Assembly (NCBI GenBank): GCA_002707365.1
Contig: PAMQ01000007.1
Location: forward strand, 304,833 to 354,322
DNA from: Trueperaceae bacterium
GTDB taxonomy: Bacteria; Deinococcota; Deinococci; Deinococcales; Trueperaceae
DNA length: 49,490 bases
Direction of reading: 5' to 3'
In this document: one piece after another, positions 26,838 to 35,961 of the stretch
Position numbering within the stretch: the first letter of the stretch is position 1
How the letters are laid out: the number at the start of each line of letters is the position of its first letter
Program-made: the position numbers and the translations under genes
Notes under the pieces: generated by a model
The model's database searches: none
The model's input: the letters and a program-made list of their open reading frames with translations, nothing else
What the model was told of the DNA's origin: nothing

Positions 26838-27449
26838 TTACTTATCGCGAGCTAAAGTTATAAGTTCCTGCCACAACCAGTTAACCTTGGTAACCAGATC
26901 TTCGTAACTACCGCAATTTTTAACTACGTAATCAGCTCTTTTAACCTTTTCCTGCAGAGGCATTTGAGTCGCATCACGAATCTGCACCTCAGCTCTTTCT
27001 AATCTCCCGCTAGCTTGTACACGAGTGGCTCGCAATCCAAGGGGAGCAGCAACAACAATCACCGCGTCGAATTCAACCTCTACTCCAGTTTCAAAAAGTA
27101 GTGGAATGTCGTGGATTATCAGTTCCGGTGGTTCTGGACCCTCAAGCAGTTCATTAATCATCAACGTCCGCACCCTCCGAACCCAAGGGTGAATGATAGA
27201 ATTAAGGAGTTTCCGTGCTGGTTCGTTTTGAAATATTTTCTCTGCTGTACGCCTGCGATTTAGTTTACCTAAAGCCACTAGGCCAGGACCGAGCTGCTGC
27301 TCTATCTGGATCAAAACAGACGAATCTTGGGTAGCTAATCGTGCTAGCTTATCAGCCTGGATCACCGCAGCACCGTGCGTTTCTAAGAGATCTGCAACAG
27401 TGGTTTTACCCGACCCGATGTTACCAGTAAGGCCAATTTGAAGGCTCAC
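26838..27449 (-). CDS. coaE: Dephospho-CoA kinase
   Basis: The protein has 203 residues and phosphorylates dephospho-CoA in the last step of CoA synthesis. The P-loop LTGNIGSGKTT is at 7-17, followed by IQADKLAR (DxxxR-type) and the lid-region signature IHDIPLLFETGVEVEFD. The length is normal. It starts with GTG. A TAAAGT box ends 6 nt upstream, so the message is probably leaderless. A short perfect inverted repeat abuts this box. Confidence 0.95.
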   Translation of the reverse strand: MSLQIGLTGNIGSGKTTVADLLETHGAAVIQADKLARLATQDSSVLIQIEQQLGPGLVALGKLNRRRTAEKIFQNEPARKLLNSIIHPWVRRVRTLMINELLEGPEPPELIIHDIPLLFETGVEVEFDAVIVVAAPLGLRATRVQASGRLERAEVQIRDATQMPLQEKVKRADYVVKNCGSYEDLVTKVNWLWQELITLARDK

Positions 27450-27455
27450 TGTTTC

Positions 27456-27475
27456 ACTTTAGGCTAAAATAGCCT
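27456..27475 (-). promoter_or_regulatory. Leaderless coaE promoter with abutting inverted repeat
   Basis: On the minus strand TAAAGT (27461-27456) lies 6 nt before the GTG start. AGGCTA-n3-TAGCCT (27461-27475), a perfect 6-bp inverted repeat, touches the upstream edge of the box. A second repeat, AAGGGG/CCCCTT, lies at 27477-27498. These could be operator or transcript-end structures. Confidence 0.45.
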
Positions 27476-27732
27476 CAAGGGGTAGCAATTCGCCCCTTCT
27501 CAGCAGGCATAATCAGCGTGTCAGTAAGATATTCATAAAATTAAGCAAGCTTCCTCGCAACAGAATGGCCAGATAAAAAAATGATGGCGAGTCACATAAA
27601 CCCTTTCGCATCCTGGTCACCCCCTACAACATGATTTAGGTCAATATGACGGTTTCTCAGAGATTTCAAAAAACCTAGTGGAAAAACAAAAAGATATGCA
27701 GTTAATAAAACTCTATGCTTGCAAGGTCTGGG

Positions 27733-28908
27733 TTAAGCAGTGAAGGTTTTAATTTTTTCTACAGCACGAATGAGTGTTTTCGGTTCACGTACAAGGGCAA
27801 ATCTCACGAATCCTTCTCCCTGCTCTCCGAATCCTCTACCCGGAGCAAGGCACACCCCGGTCTCTTCAGCAAGCTGTACTGTAAATGAGAACGAGTCGTC
27901 ATATCCATCAGGAATTCGTGACCAAACATACATTGTTGCTCTTGGAAGGGGCAAATCCCACCCTAGATGATTCAAGTGTGTTACCAAAGCGTCACGCCTA
28001 TCTTGGAAAATCGATGCATCGTGCCTCAATTTCTTTCGAGGCTGTTTGAGAGCCACAACAGCTGCTCTCTGAATTCCCAAGTACTGATTAAAATCGATTG
28101 AACCCTTAACCCGCGCTAGAGCCGATATGACGTCAACGTTGCCTATTGCCCAACCGATGCGAAAACCGCCCATGTGGAAACTCTTACTGCACGAGAATAG
28201 TTCGACACCGACCTCTAATCCTCCTGGCAGAGCTAAAATCGAGGGTGCCTCATAGTCGCCGTACACCATATCGATGTACGGAAAATCATGGATCAACAAA
28301 ATCTCGTTATCACAGCAAAAGGCTATAGCTTCACGCAAGAATCCCTCTTCCGCAACAGCAGCGGTAGGATTATTTGGGTAATTAAGCACCATGGCTCGTG
28401 ACCGAATCGCTATATCAGAGGGTATGGCAGATAGGTCAGGCAAAAATCTATTATGGGCCTCGAGAGGAAGCAGAGAGACTCGTAGACCCGCCACCGCGGC
28501 GGCTCCGAAATACGATGGGTAACCTGGATCAGGAAGCAAAATGGTATCACCAGGATCTGTAGTAGCTAGTAACAAGTTCGCAAGGCCTTCCTGGGACCCA
28601 ATAAGAGTCAAAACGTTGTATTCTGGATCAACCTGGAATCCGTAACGACCCGCATACCAAGCGCTAGCAGCTTCCCTCAACTCACTAGTGCCGGCATGGA
28701 GACAGTAACCATTGGCTGAAGGATCAGTCGTAGCTACCCTAAGAGCTTCCAAAGCACCTAAGGGCGGAATCAGATCTGACGAACCAATCGACAGGTCGAT
28801 TACTTCATTCCCGCGACGTTGCGCCTCTTTTTTAGCACGCTCCATCGTCTCGAACATATTAACTGGCATTGCTTCAACTCGACGGGAAGCCCAACGGTTA
28901 CGAGTCAT
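27733..28908 (-). CDS. PLP-dependent aminotransferase class I/II (DapL/DapC-like)
   Basis: The protein has 391 residues of fold type I. PLP-contacting residues are visible: Asn178 in LNYPNNPTAA, Asp208 and Tyr211 in HDFPYIDM, the Schiff-base lysine K242 in SCSKSFHMGGFRIGW, and Arg250. Openings such as IDLSIGSSDLIPP and GYCLHAGTSELREA resemble LL-diaminopimelate or N-succinyl-diaminopimelate aminotransferases and related branches. Substrate specificity cannot be settled by reading. It is a single gene. The ATG is preceded by TAGACT and 7 nt, another leaderless-type start. Confidence 0.87.
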   Translation of the reverse strand: MTRNRWASRRVEAMPVNMFETMERAKKEAQRRGNEVIDLSIGSSDLIPPLGALEALRVATTDPSANGYCLHAGTSELREAASAWYAGRYGFQVDPEYNVLTLIGSQEGLANLLLATTDPGDTILLPDPGYPSYFGAAAVAGLRVSLLPLEAHNRFLPDLSAIPSDIAIRSRAMVLNYPNNPTAAVAEEGFLREAIAFCCDNEILLIHDFPYIDMVYGDYEAPSILALPGGLEVGVELFSCSKSFHMGGFRIGWAIGNVDVISALARVKGSIDFNQYLGIQRAAVVALKQPRKKLRHDASIFQDRRDALVTHLNHLGWDLPLPRATMYVWSRIPDGYDDSFSFTVQLAEETGVCLAPGRGFGEQGEGFVRFALVREPKTLIRAVEKIKTFTA

Positions 28909-29216
28909 GTTGTTGAGTCTACCTCACTCCTCAAACGACGAGTTACACTACCCTCAGACTATTTTATGATGCTGACTAGATTCAAACACTTACGGTATAT
29001 TTAAGCCCAAAAATTTTGTCCGAACAGAACAAGAATTGTTAACGATAAGGTGTTTGCTAGGCCATTTTTAAAGCCATTATCGTAACTTATTCTTTCACGA
29101 TTCCATTAAGACTGGAGTTTATTTAGGCATGCCGATTACGGAAATATCTAATAAAAACCCTCTGCACAATTCCAAAGAGACATAGATCTTCAGACGACTA
29201 AAATGCTATGCCGACT
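28909..29216. other. Intergenic region
   Basis: No credible ORF. On the minus strand TAGACT (28916-28921) is the likely -10 of the aminotransferase. A possible long hairpin joins CGATAA (29043-29048) and TTATCG (29077-29082), with GGC/GCC nested inside; it has no T-run. Nothing else was recognised. Confidence 0.4.
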
Positions 29217-29651
29217 TTAGCCTGTTTCCGCCCGACCCAACAATGCCAATACTGGCCCATCGTCGGTACGACGGCCCTCACACCCCACTATATCTTTGCA
29301 AGCTGAAAGGTACCGGAAGCGCCTGCCACCTGAGCCAGGAACTTCAGAGCGTAAGAATTGCAGAAAATCCCTCCCACCAGTTCGATGACAAAGATCACAG
29401 CACAGCTTATTATTGGGATTTCCAGAGGAAAGAACGGGCGCCAAGCTATGGGCCTCATGACCATTAGCATCAAAAATAACAAGCCTGCCATCCTGGTCAC
29501 CAACGATTCGGTAGCTATTGGTTGCGCCTAAGGATTTGGGGACCAACTCTGCGGGAGTAGCTGGAAAGAACTCCAACACTATTTCCCTCGCTGTGTAAGT
29601 CTGGTTGTCATCTCTACTCACTTGACGACGGATTATATCAGGATAAGACAA
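29217..29651 (-). CDS. Small zinc-finger protein with FBP/FusB-like C-terminal treble clef
   Basis: The protein has 144 residues. The C-terminal third carries C85-x2-C88 in CCDLCHRTGGRDFLQF and C118-x5-C124 in LSACKDIVGCEGR. This Cys pattern and the words CDLCHR are those of the FBP C-terminal treble-clef family, related to the zinc domain of FusB/FusC, which bind EF-G on the ribosome. The N-terminal 80 residues are not recognised. The gene follows ribH by 23 bases on the same strand, so it is probably co-transcribed. The start is TTG at 29649-29651 without a good Shine-Dalgarno. Role in translation is inference only. Confidence 0.6.
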   Translation of the reverse strand: MSYPDIIRRQVSRDDNQTYTAREIVLEFFPATPAELVPKSLGATNSYRIVGDQDGRLVIFDANGHEAHSLAPVLSSGNPNNKLCCDLCHRTGGRDFLQFLRSEVPGSGGRRFRYLSACKDIVGCEGRRTDDGPVLALLGRAETG

Positions 29652-29674
29652 GCATAATACTTGTTTATTTTTCT

Positions 29675-30142
29675 TTAACTCCGAATCTTATCGAGCAAGG
29701 TAGCCATCTCTAACGCACTCATAGCTGCCTCAGCACCCTTGTTCCCAGCTTTTGTTCCAGCCCGTTCAACCGCCTGTTCAATCGTATCGGTAGTAATTAC
29801 CCCAAAAATCACCGGGACGCCAGTATCAATACTGGCTCGGGAAACCCCACTAGACACAATCCCACAAACGTGTTCGTAATGATCAGTAGCGCCACGAATA
29901 ACCGCTCCTAACGTGATTATCGCCTGATAACGATCGCTCTGCGCTAAAGAACGGGCCACAAGAGGAATCTCTACCGCGCCAGGTACCCAGGCTATGTCTA
30001 TATCGTCGGTGGCTACGCCGTGAAGACGCAAGGTATCTTGTGCCCCCTTTAGAAGCCGCCGAGTTATGAAATCATTGAAGCGGCTCACTATTAGGGCCAG
30101 ACGTAACCCCTTACCCTGATAGTTTCCTTCGAAAGTTGTCAT
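29675..30142 (-). CDS. ribH: 6,7-dimethyl-8-ribityllumazine synthase
   Basis: The protein has 155 residues, the normal length for the lumazine synthase shell-forming subunit of riboflavin synthesis. The substrate-binding blocks are clear: [12 protein letters not shown] near 20, [12 protein letters not shown] near 50, [18 protein letters not shown] near 76-93 (with the catalytic-type His), and [16 protein letters not shown] near 110. No other rib genes are in the window. The ATG lies 6 nt after an extended -10 box, so the message is likely leaderless. Confidence 0.96.
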   Translation of the reverse strand: MTTFEGNYQGKGLRLALIVSRFNDFITRRLLKGAQDTLRLHGVATDDIDIAWVPGAVEIPLVARSLAQSDRYQAIITLGAVIRGATDHYEHVCGIVSSGVSRASIDTGVPVIFGVITTDTIEQAVERAGTKAGNKGAEAAMSALEMATLLDKIRS

Positions 30143-30148
30143 AGAACC

Positions 30149-30157
30149 GTTATATCA
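30149..30157 (-). promoter_or_regulatory. Extended -10 box of ribH (leaderless)
   Basis: On the minus strand TGA-TATAAC is followed by 6 nt and the ribH ATG. No Shine-Dalgarno is present in those 6 nt. Confidence 0.55.
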
Positions 30158-30309
30158 GGCCAGAACCCACTATGCACCCCTAGTGATTGCAAACTCCTGG
30201 CCGCCTCAAACCGATAAATATGAGGGAACTGCTAAATAACTAAAACAAAAACACACGTCCCTCTCACAGTTACTGGTAATGATAGGCTTGCTCGTACAGA
30301 GCTTATGGC

Positions 30310-30329
30310 CGTTGACCTTAGGGTCAACG
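30310..30329. promoter_or_regulatory. 8-bp inverted repeat upstream of the TPR gene
   Basis: CGTTGACC (30310-30317) and GGTCAACG (30322-30329) are exact reverse complements around TTAG, 25 bases before the TTG start. It could be a regulator-binding site or a leader hairpin just upstream of the Shine-Dalgarno GGAGG (30345-30349). Confidence 0.5.
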
Positions 30330-30354
30330 ATCCACCGCGCCGCCGGAGGATACT

Positions 30355-31467
30355 TTGAACACTGCAATTCGATATCTAACGCTCACCTTAATAGCAATAT
30401 TTTGGATTCCGTTTGTCTGTGCCCAAGAGACCACTACCAATTTAGAGACATTGGTGAGCGATGGTAATCTTTACTTACAACAGGGCGACTGTCAGGTAGC
30501 ACAGTATTTCTTTCAAGAAGCCTTAAAGTTAGATCAGAGCCTGCCTGAAGGGTTAATCGGTCGGGGCCGATCACTTGCTTGTCAGGGTAATTACCAATTG
30601 GCAGCTGAAGATTTTAGGCAGGCCATAGAGGGAAATCCAGATATCGTTTCTGCCTATGTCCAGTTGTCACTGGTATATGTTAACCAATTTGTAGCTGACT
30701 CAATAAGATTCCCAAATCGTCTCAGAGACGCCCTAACCGTAATCGAGAAAGCTGAGGGTTTTGCACCGAAGAGCGCTCAAGTTCTCAACACTAAAGGCGT
30801 GGTGCTATATCAGCTAGGTAACCTCGCCATTGCCCACAGCACCTTGTTGGAGGCAGCTGAAAGAGCTACTAACCCAAACTCCGGACTAAAAAAGTCGGAG
30901 CAATCTCGAGTGCTCGTTAACTTGGCACGCACATATCGTGATAAGAATAATCTTGACTTAGCCGTATCCACTCTACGGCGGGCTATTGTTTTCGACCCCA
31001 CTAACGCTACAGCTCGTAACACACTAGGTAACGTCTATTATCGAATCCAACCACGTAATTGTCGTGAGGCGCAATACGAACTTGCTCAGGCAGTTGCCCT
31101 TGCACCCAACTCCCTTTCAGCAATCTCCCAACTAGGGATTGTCACTTTTGAATGTGGAAGTATCAATACCTCTGTACACCACTTAGAAGCAGCTGTAGCT
31201 ATGGACAGTTCAGTCTTAACACCACCACTCTATACGTATCTCGCCCGGGCTTATTTGGCGCAAGGAAACTTTGCGGAAGCTATTAAACGCGCCCAACAGG
31301 GTGCCTTACTTCCGCCCGCCAGTGCTGAAGCTTATTATTACCTCGGAATAATTTACAGTTCTCGTGGCGAAAGTGATGACAGCGCTGCAGCTAAAAGGGC
31401 TTTCGAAAAAGCCCTAGAGATCGATCCCGAGTATAGGGAAGCCCAAGACGCTTTGGGGACCCTTTAA
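30355..31467 (+). CDS. Secreted or periplasmic tetratricopeptide-repeat protein
   Basis: The protein has 370 residues. The TTG start at 30355 is fixed by GGAGG five bases upstream. A signal peptide (residues about 5-23, ending PFVCAQ) precedes about eight TPR-like helix pairs, for example NLYLQQGDCQVAQYFFQEAL, VLYQLGNLAIAHSTLLEAA, LARTYRDKNNLDLAVSTLRRA and YLARAYLAQGNFAEAIKRAQ. Such proteins act as scaffolds outside the cytoplasm; the partner is unknown. A Cys at residue 22 in the signal region is not a clear lipobox. It precedes the ribosomal block but has a separate 350-base gap, so it is not part of that operon. Confidence 0.82.
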   Translation: MNTAIRYLTLTLIAIFWIPFVCAQETTTNLETLVSDGNLYLQQGDCQVAQYFFQEALKLDQSLPEGLIGRGRSLACQGNYQLAAEDFRQAIEGNPDIVSAYVQLSLVYVNQFVADSIRFPNRLRDALTVIEKAEGFAPKSAQVLNTKGVVLYQLGNLAIAHSTLLEAAERATNPNSGLKKSEQSRVLVNLARTYRDKNNLDLAVSTLRRAIVFDPTNATARNTLGNVYYRIQPRNCREAQYELAQAVALAPNSLSAISQLGIVTFECGSINTSVHHLEAAVAMDSSVLTPPLYTYLARAYLAQGNFAEAIKRAQQGALLPPASAEAYYYLGIIYSSRGESDDSAAAKRAFEKALEIDPEYREAQDALGTL

Positions 31468-31820
31468 AAATACGTTAAGCAGCCAGGGATCCAAATCGAC
31501 AATGAGGACGCTGATTTGTTAGAACAGCATATTTAATTGCCTAATCAGGAAAAATTTGATCTTTCCAGCACAATTTTATCTCTTGGGAAGCAACTAGCTT
31601 AAGGCGAATATATCCCGGGCTTCCCACAAACGGCTTCCGTCTGCTATTATCCTGGTGCTTGGAGAAGTATGGCAGCGGGATGTCCATGCTTTTAAACCAA
31701 CACCGGGGCTAGGATTGAAGAACTTAATCGGCAAGTCTTTACGACAACCGTTAATGCTTTCGTTCAACTCCTGTCCGATACCCCACTAGATTCCCAACGT
31801 CCCGCCTTGGAGGAAGTTTT
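31468..31820. other. Leader region of rpsB
   Basis: No credible ORF. An extended -10 (TGC-TATTAT) at 31642-31650 would start a leader of about 160 nt before rpsB. Long leaders here often carry autoregulation by S2, but I could not draw a specific S2-binding structure. GGAGG (31809-31813) precedes the ATG. Confidence 0.4.
31642..31650 (+). promoter_or_regulatory. Extended -10 promoter of rpsB
   Basis: TGC followed by TATTAT is a good extended -10. The -35 region about 17 nt upstream is weak (TCCCAC). Confidence 0.45.
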
Positions 31821-32792
31821 ATGTCATACCTTGGAATGAAACAACTGTTGGAGGCCGGCGTCCACTTCGGTCACGAAACAAAGCGCTGGAATCCGAAGAT
31901 GAAACGTTATATTTTCGCTGAGCGTAACGGTATTTTCATTATCGATCTACAAAAAACACTGGTTGAGAGCGAAAAAGCCCTTGACTACCTCCGGGATACT
32001 GCTGGTAGGGGCGGAACCATACTTTTTGTCGGCACAAAGAAGCAAGCACAGGAGATCCTCCTTGCTGAAGCCCGGCGCTGCGGAATGCCATATGTTAATG
32101 AACGCTGGTTGGGAGGATTACTAACTAATTTCAAAACTATCGGAACTCGCGTTGACCGCTTAAAAGATCTTGAGGCTATGTTCGAAGACGAGTCAGCACT
32201 CAAATATAGTAAAAAGGAACAAATCGAACTAGGCAAAGAGTTACGCCGCTTACGCAGATATCTTGGTGGCATACGGGATATGAATCGCCTACCTGACGTG
32301 CTGTTTGTGGTTGACCCGACTAAGGAAAAGATAGCGGTAAGAGAAGCAAACAAACTGGGGATTCCTGTCGTTGCACTTGCTGACACCGACTCAGACCCAG
32401 ATGTGCTGGACCACATTATTCCTGGTAACGATGATGCAATTAGATCGATCCAGCTAGTAACTGCAAGACTGGCTGACCTCATTGTCGAAATACGTGGCGG
32501 AGTTGACGTTCCTGTGGAACTCCCATCAGACCAACTGAACACTGAGGACCGCCCAACTTTACCCACCCCTCTTTCTTCTCCCGAATTAACTATCCAAGCA
32601 GCTGCCCAACTGGCACAAGAAGAGAGCACAACAGATACAACTACACCTGATGTTTCGAGCGAAGAGCAATCTGAGCTAGGAATAGCGTCAGAAGTAACTC
32701 CTGACGCTGAAAAGGATGACGAAGTTGACTCGACCTTAAGCGTAGAACAAACCGATGACACTGTCGAGGAAGAATCTGCTAAAGAGGCCTGA
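31821..32792 (+). CDS. rpsB: 30S ribosomal protein S2 with long acidic C-terminal tail
   Basis: The protein has 323 residues. Residues 1 to about 231 are a standard S2 ([72 protein letters not shown] in fragments). The last 90 or so residues are a low-complexity, Thr/Ser/Glu/Asp-rich tail with almost no basic residues; S2 is usually 230-260 residues. The tail should be disordered and point away from the 30S body. First gene of the rpsB-tsf-pyrH-frr-cdsA set, with a good GGAGG. Confidence 0.97.
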   Translation: MSYLGMKQLLEAGVHFGHETKRWNPKMKRYIFAERNGIFIIDLQKTLVESEKALDYLRDTAGRGGTILFVGTKKQAQEILLAEARRCGMPYVNERWLGGLLTNFKTIGTRVDRLKDLEAMFEDESALKYSKKEQIELGKELRRLRRYLGGIRDMNRLPDVLFVVDPTKEKIAVREANKLGIPVVALADTDSDPDVLDHIIPGNDDAIRSIQLVTARLADLIVEIRGGVDVPVELPSDQLNTEDRPTLPTPLSSPELTIQAAAQLAQEESTTDTTTPDVSSEEQSELGIASEVTPDAEKDDEVDSTLSVEQTDDTVEEESAKEA

Positions 32793-32824
32793 ATCGCGAC
32801 CTCATTATTAAGAAAGGAAGAACA

Positions 32825-34128
<1,304 letters not shown>

Positions 34129-34230
34129 CAAACGAATGCCTTTCAAAGACCAAAGGACGTTTGAAGGGGTACACTAAGAAACCAACGTACTAACCCACCG
34201 TTAGTTAATCAACCAACGGGGAGGATAGAA

Positions 34231-34785
34231 ATGGAAAGCGTTCTAACCGAAACTAACGAACGAATGCAAAAGTCTCTTGACGCATTTGATTCTAACATCG
34301 CCACGATCCGTACCGGCCGAGCAAATCCCGATGTCCTCAGTCGAATAGGGGTTAGCTATTATGGAACTAACACCCCCCTCAACCAACTGGCCACCGTGTC
34401 CAGCCCCGACCCCCGAACTTTGCTGATCACACCATTTGACAAGAGTGTCATTCAGGACATCGAAAAAGCTGTACAGGAGAGTGATCTGGGATTCAACCCA
34501 AGTAATCAAGGTGAGGCAATCTACATTACCGTCCCTGCCCTTAACGATGATCGCAGACGTGAATTAGTTAGAACGGCAAAAAATATGGCTGAAGAGGCGA
34601 AGGTTGCCATCCGTAACATACGACGGGACTCAAACGTTGAACTAAAGGAACTACATGCAGAGAATCTCCTCACTGAAGATGACGTACGTCTAGGCGAAAC
34701 TGAAATCCAGAAACTAACCAACCAGTTCACGAGTGACATTGACGAACACCTGAACCGAAAAGAAAACGACATCATGGAGGTCTGA
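34231..34785 (+). CDS. frr: Ribosome recycling factor
   Basis: The protein has 184 residues, normal for RRF, which splits post-termination ribosomes together with EF-G. Domain I helices and domain II strands can be read in TIRTGRANPDVLSRI, YYGTNTPLNQLATVSSPDPRTLLITPFDKS and NIRRDSNVELKEL. GGGGAGG is well placed before the ATG. Confidence 0.97.
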   Translation: MESVLTETNERMQKSLDAFDSNIATIRTGRANPDVLSRIGVSYYGTNTPLNQLATVSSPDPRTLLITPFDKSVIQDIEKAVQESDLGFNPSNQGEAIYITVPALNDDRRRELVRTAKNMAEEAKVAIRNIRRDSNVELKELHAENLLTEDDVRLGETEIQKLTNQFTSDIDEHLNRKENDIMEV

Positions 34786-34830
34786 TCCTCCACCACCTCA
34801 TCTGTTTATAGGGGAGAAACAGCCGTATAG

Positions 34831-35727
34831 ATGCGAGTTCCCGCAGCTACTCCACCTGACCGAATATCACCCAATGCCTTTGGGCGAGACCGGATACTAT
34901 TCGGATTAGCTGCGTTCTTAATTGCCCTCCTAGCGATTTGGGTTGGATTCCCTCTACTTGCACCTATTTACCTATTGCTTTCCTGTGTAGGGCTATACGA
35001 GTACAGCCGTTTACTCAAACTCCGTGGTATCTCAATACAACTTCGTAGCCTTTGGTTAGTTACTGCCCTAACAGTTCCAGCGTCACTCCCAGCACAAATT
35101 TTAGGCGGTCATTCACCAATCGAAGGCCTAAGTTGGCGCATTTTGCTCCTAATCTTATTCGTCATTTACGTCATTATTCTCAAGCTCATCAATCCAAAAA
35201 AATATTCCCTTAGTAATGTCGTCGCGACTGTTCTTGGTTATGTATACATTCCCTGGTTATTTTCCTTCGTCATCACCCTCCGCTACTATCCGGACAATAT
35301 TTTGGGCTTATGGTCACTAGCGATTCCAATACTGGCCGTAATTGGCGCTGATACAGGAGGCCTCTTTTTCGGTGCCCTCTTTGGGCGGCGAAAGTTAATC
35401 CCAAGAATCAGCCCGAAAAAGACCATAGAAGGCGCCCTTGGAGGACTTGTACTAGCTACTATCGGAGTAGTTTGTATTCTTGCCCTATTACATAAGGTGA
35501 GTGGCCCTGATATCGGGTGGGGTGATGGCATAGCACTAGGACTCTTAGCTGCAACTGGTGCCCAAATAGGTGATCTTATAGAATCCCTGTTTAAGCGGTG
35601 GGTAGGAGTAAAAGATGCCGGTGTTCTACTTCCTGGCCATGGTGGAGTTCTTGATCGGATCGATAGCGTCATAGTAGCAATGCCTACCGCTTACTTATTC
35701 TTGGCTCTATTCATCGTCGTTAAGTAA
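34831..35727 (+). CDS. cdsA: Phosphatidate cytidylyltransferase
   Basis: The protein has 298 residues and about eight membrane helices. It makes CDP-diacylglycerol for phospholipid synthesis. The CDS signature lies near the C-terminus: LFKRWVGVKDAGVLLPGHGGVLDRIDS, including KD, PGHGG and DR.D. The order rpsB-tsf-pyrH-frr-cdsA is widely conserved; uppS, often found between frr and cdsA, is instead in the polysaccharide locus here. The Shine-Dalgarno before the ATG is distant (GGGGAG about 14 nt away). Confidence 0.95.
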   Translation: MRVPAATPPDRISPNAFGRDRILFGLAAFLIALLAIWVGFPLLAPIYLLLSCVGLYEYSRLLKLRGISIQLRSLWLVTALTVPASLPAQILGGHSPIEGLSWRILLLILFVIYVIILKLINPKKYSLSNVVATVLGYVYIPWLFSFVITLRYYPDNILGLWSLAIPILAVIGADTGGLFFGALFGRRKLIPRISPKKTIEGALGGLVLATIGVVCILALLHKVSGPDIGWGDGIALGLLAATGAQIGDLIESLFKRWVGVKDAGVLLPGHGGVLDRIDSVIVAMPTAYLFLALFIVVK

Positions 35728-35961
35728 GCACTGCACTAAACCTGCCACACCTTAGCGAACAGGATTTCCCGGTATATTTCAGCGACGAAGCGCTGAGTGA
35801 TCCAAAAACGAGCTGTTATTTCTGGCAATTTCTGTAAATGGTAACCAAAGTTTTAGACCGCAACATACGTTGCAAGAGCAACGATTTATGTAGGAACCAC
35901 ACTATCTTGGTAGTCCTTCGGGTAAACTCTATCCAGTACCCCGGGTCCTTGAGGAGATATC

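Noticed and set aside
29243-29467. Plus-strand ORF antisense to the zinc-finger protein
   Set aside because: The minus-strand frame has the CxxC/Cx5C pattern and follows ribH; the plus frame shows nothing recognisable.
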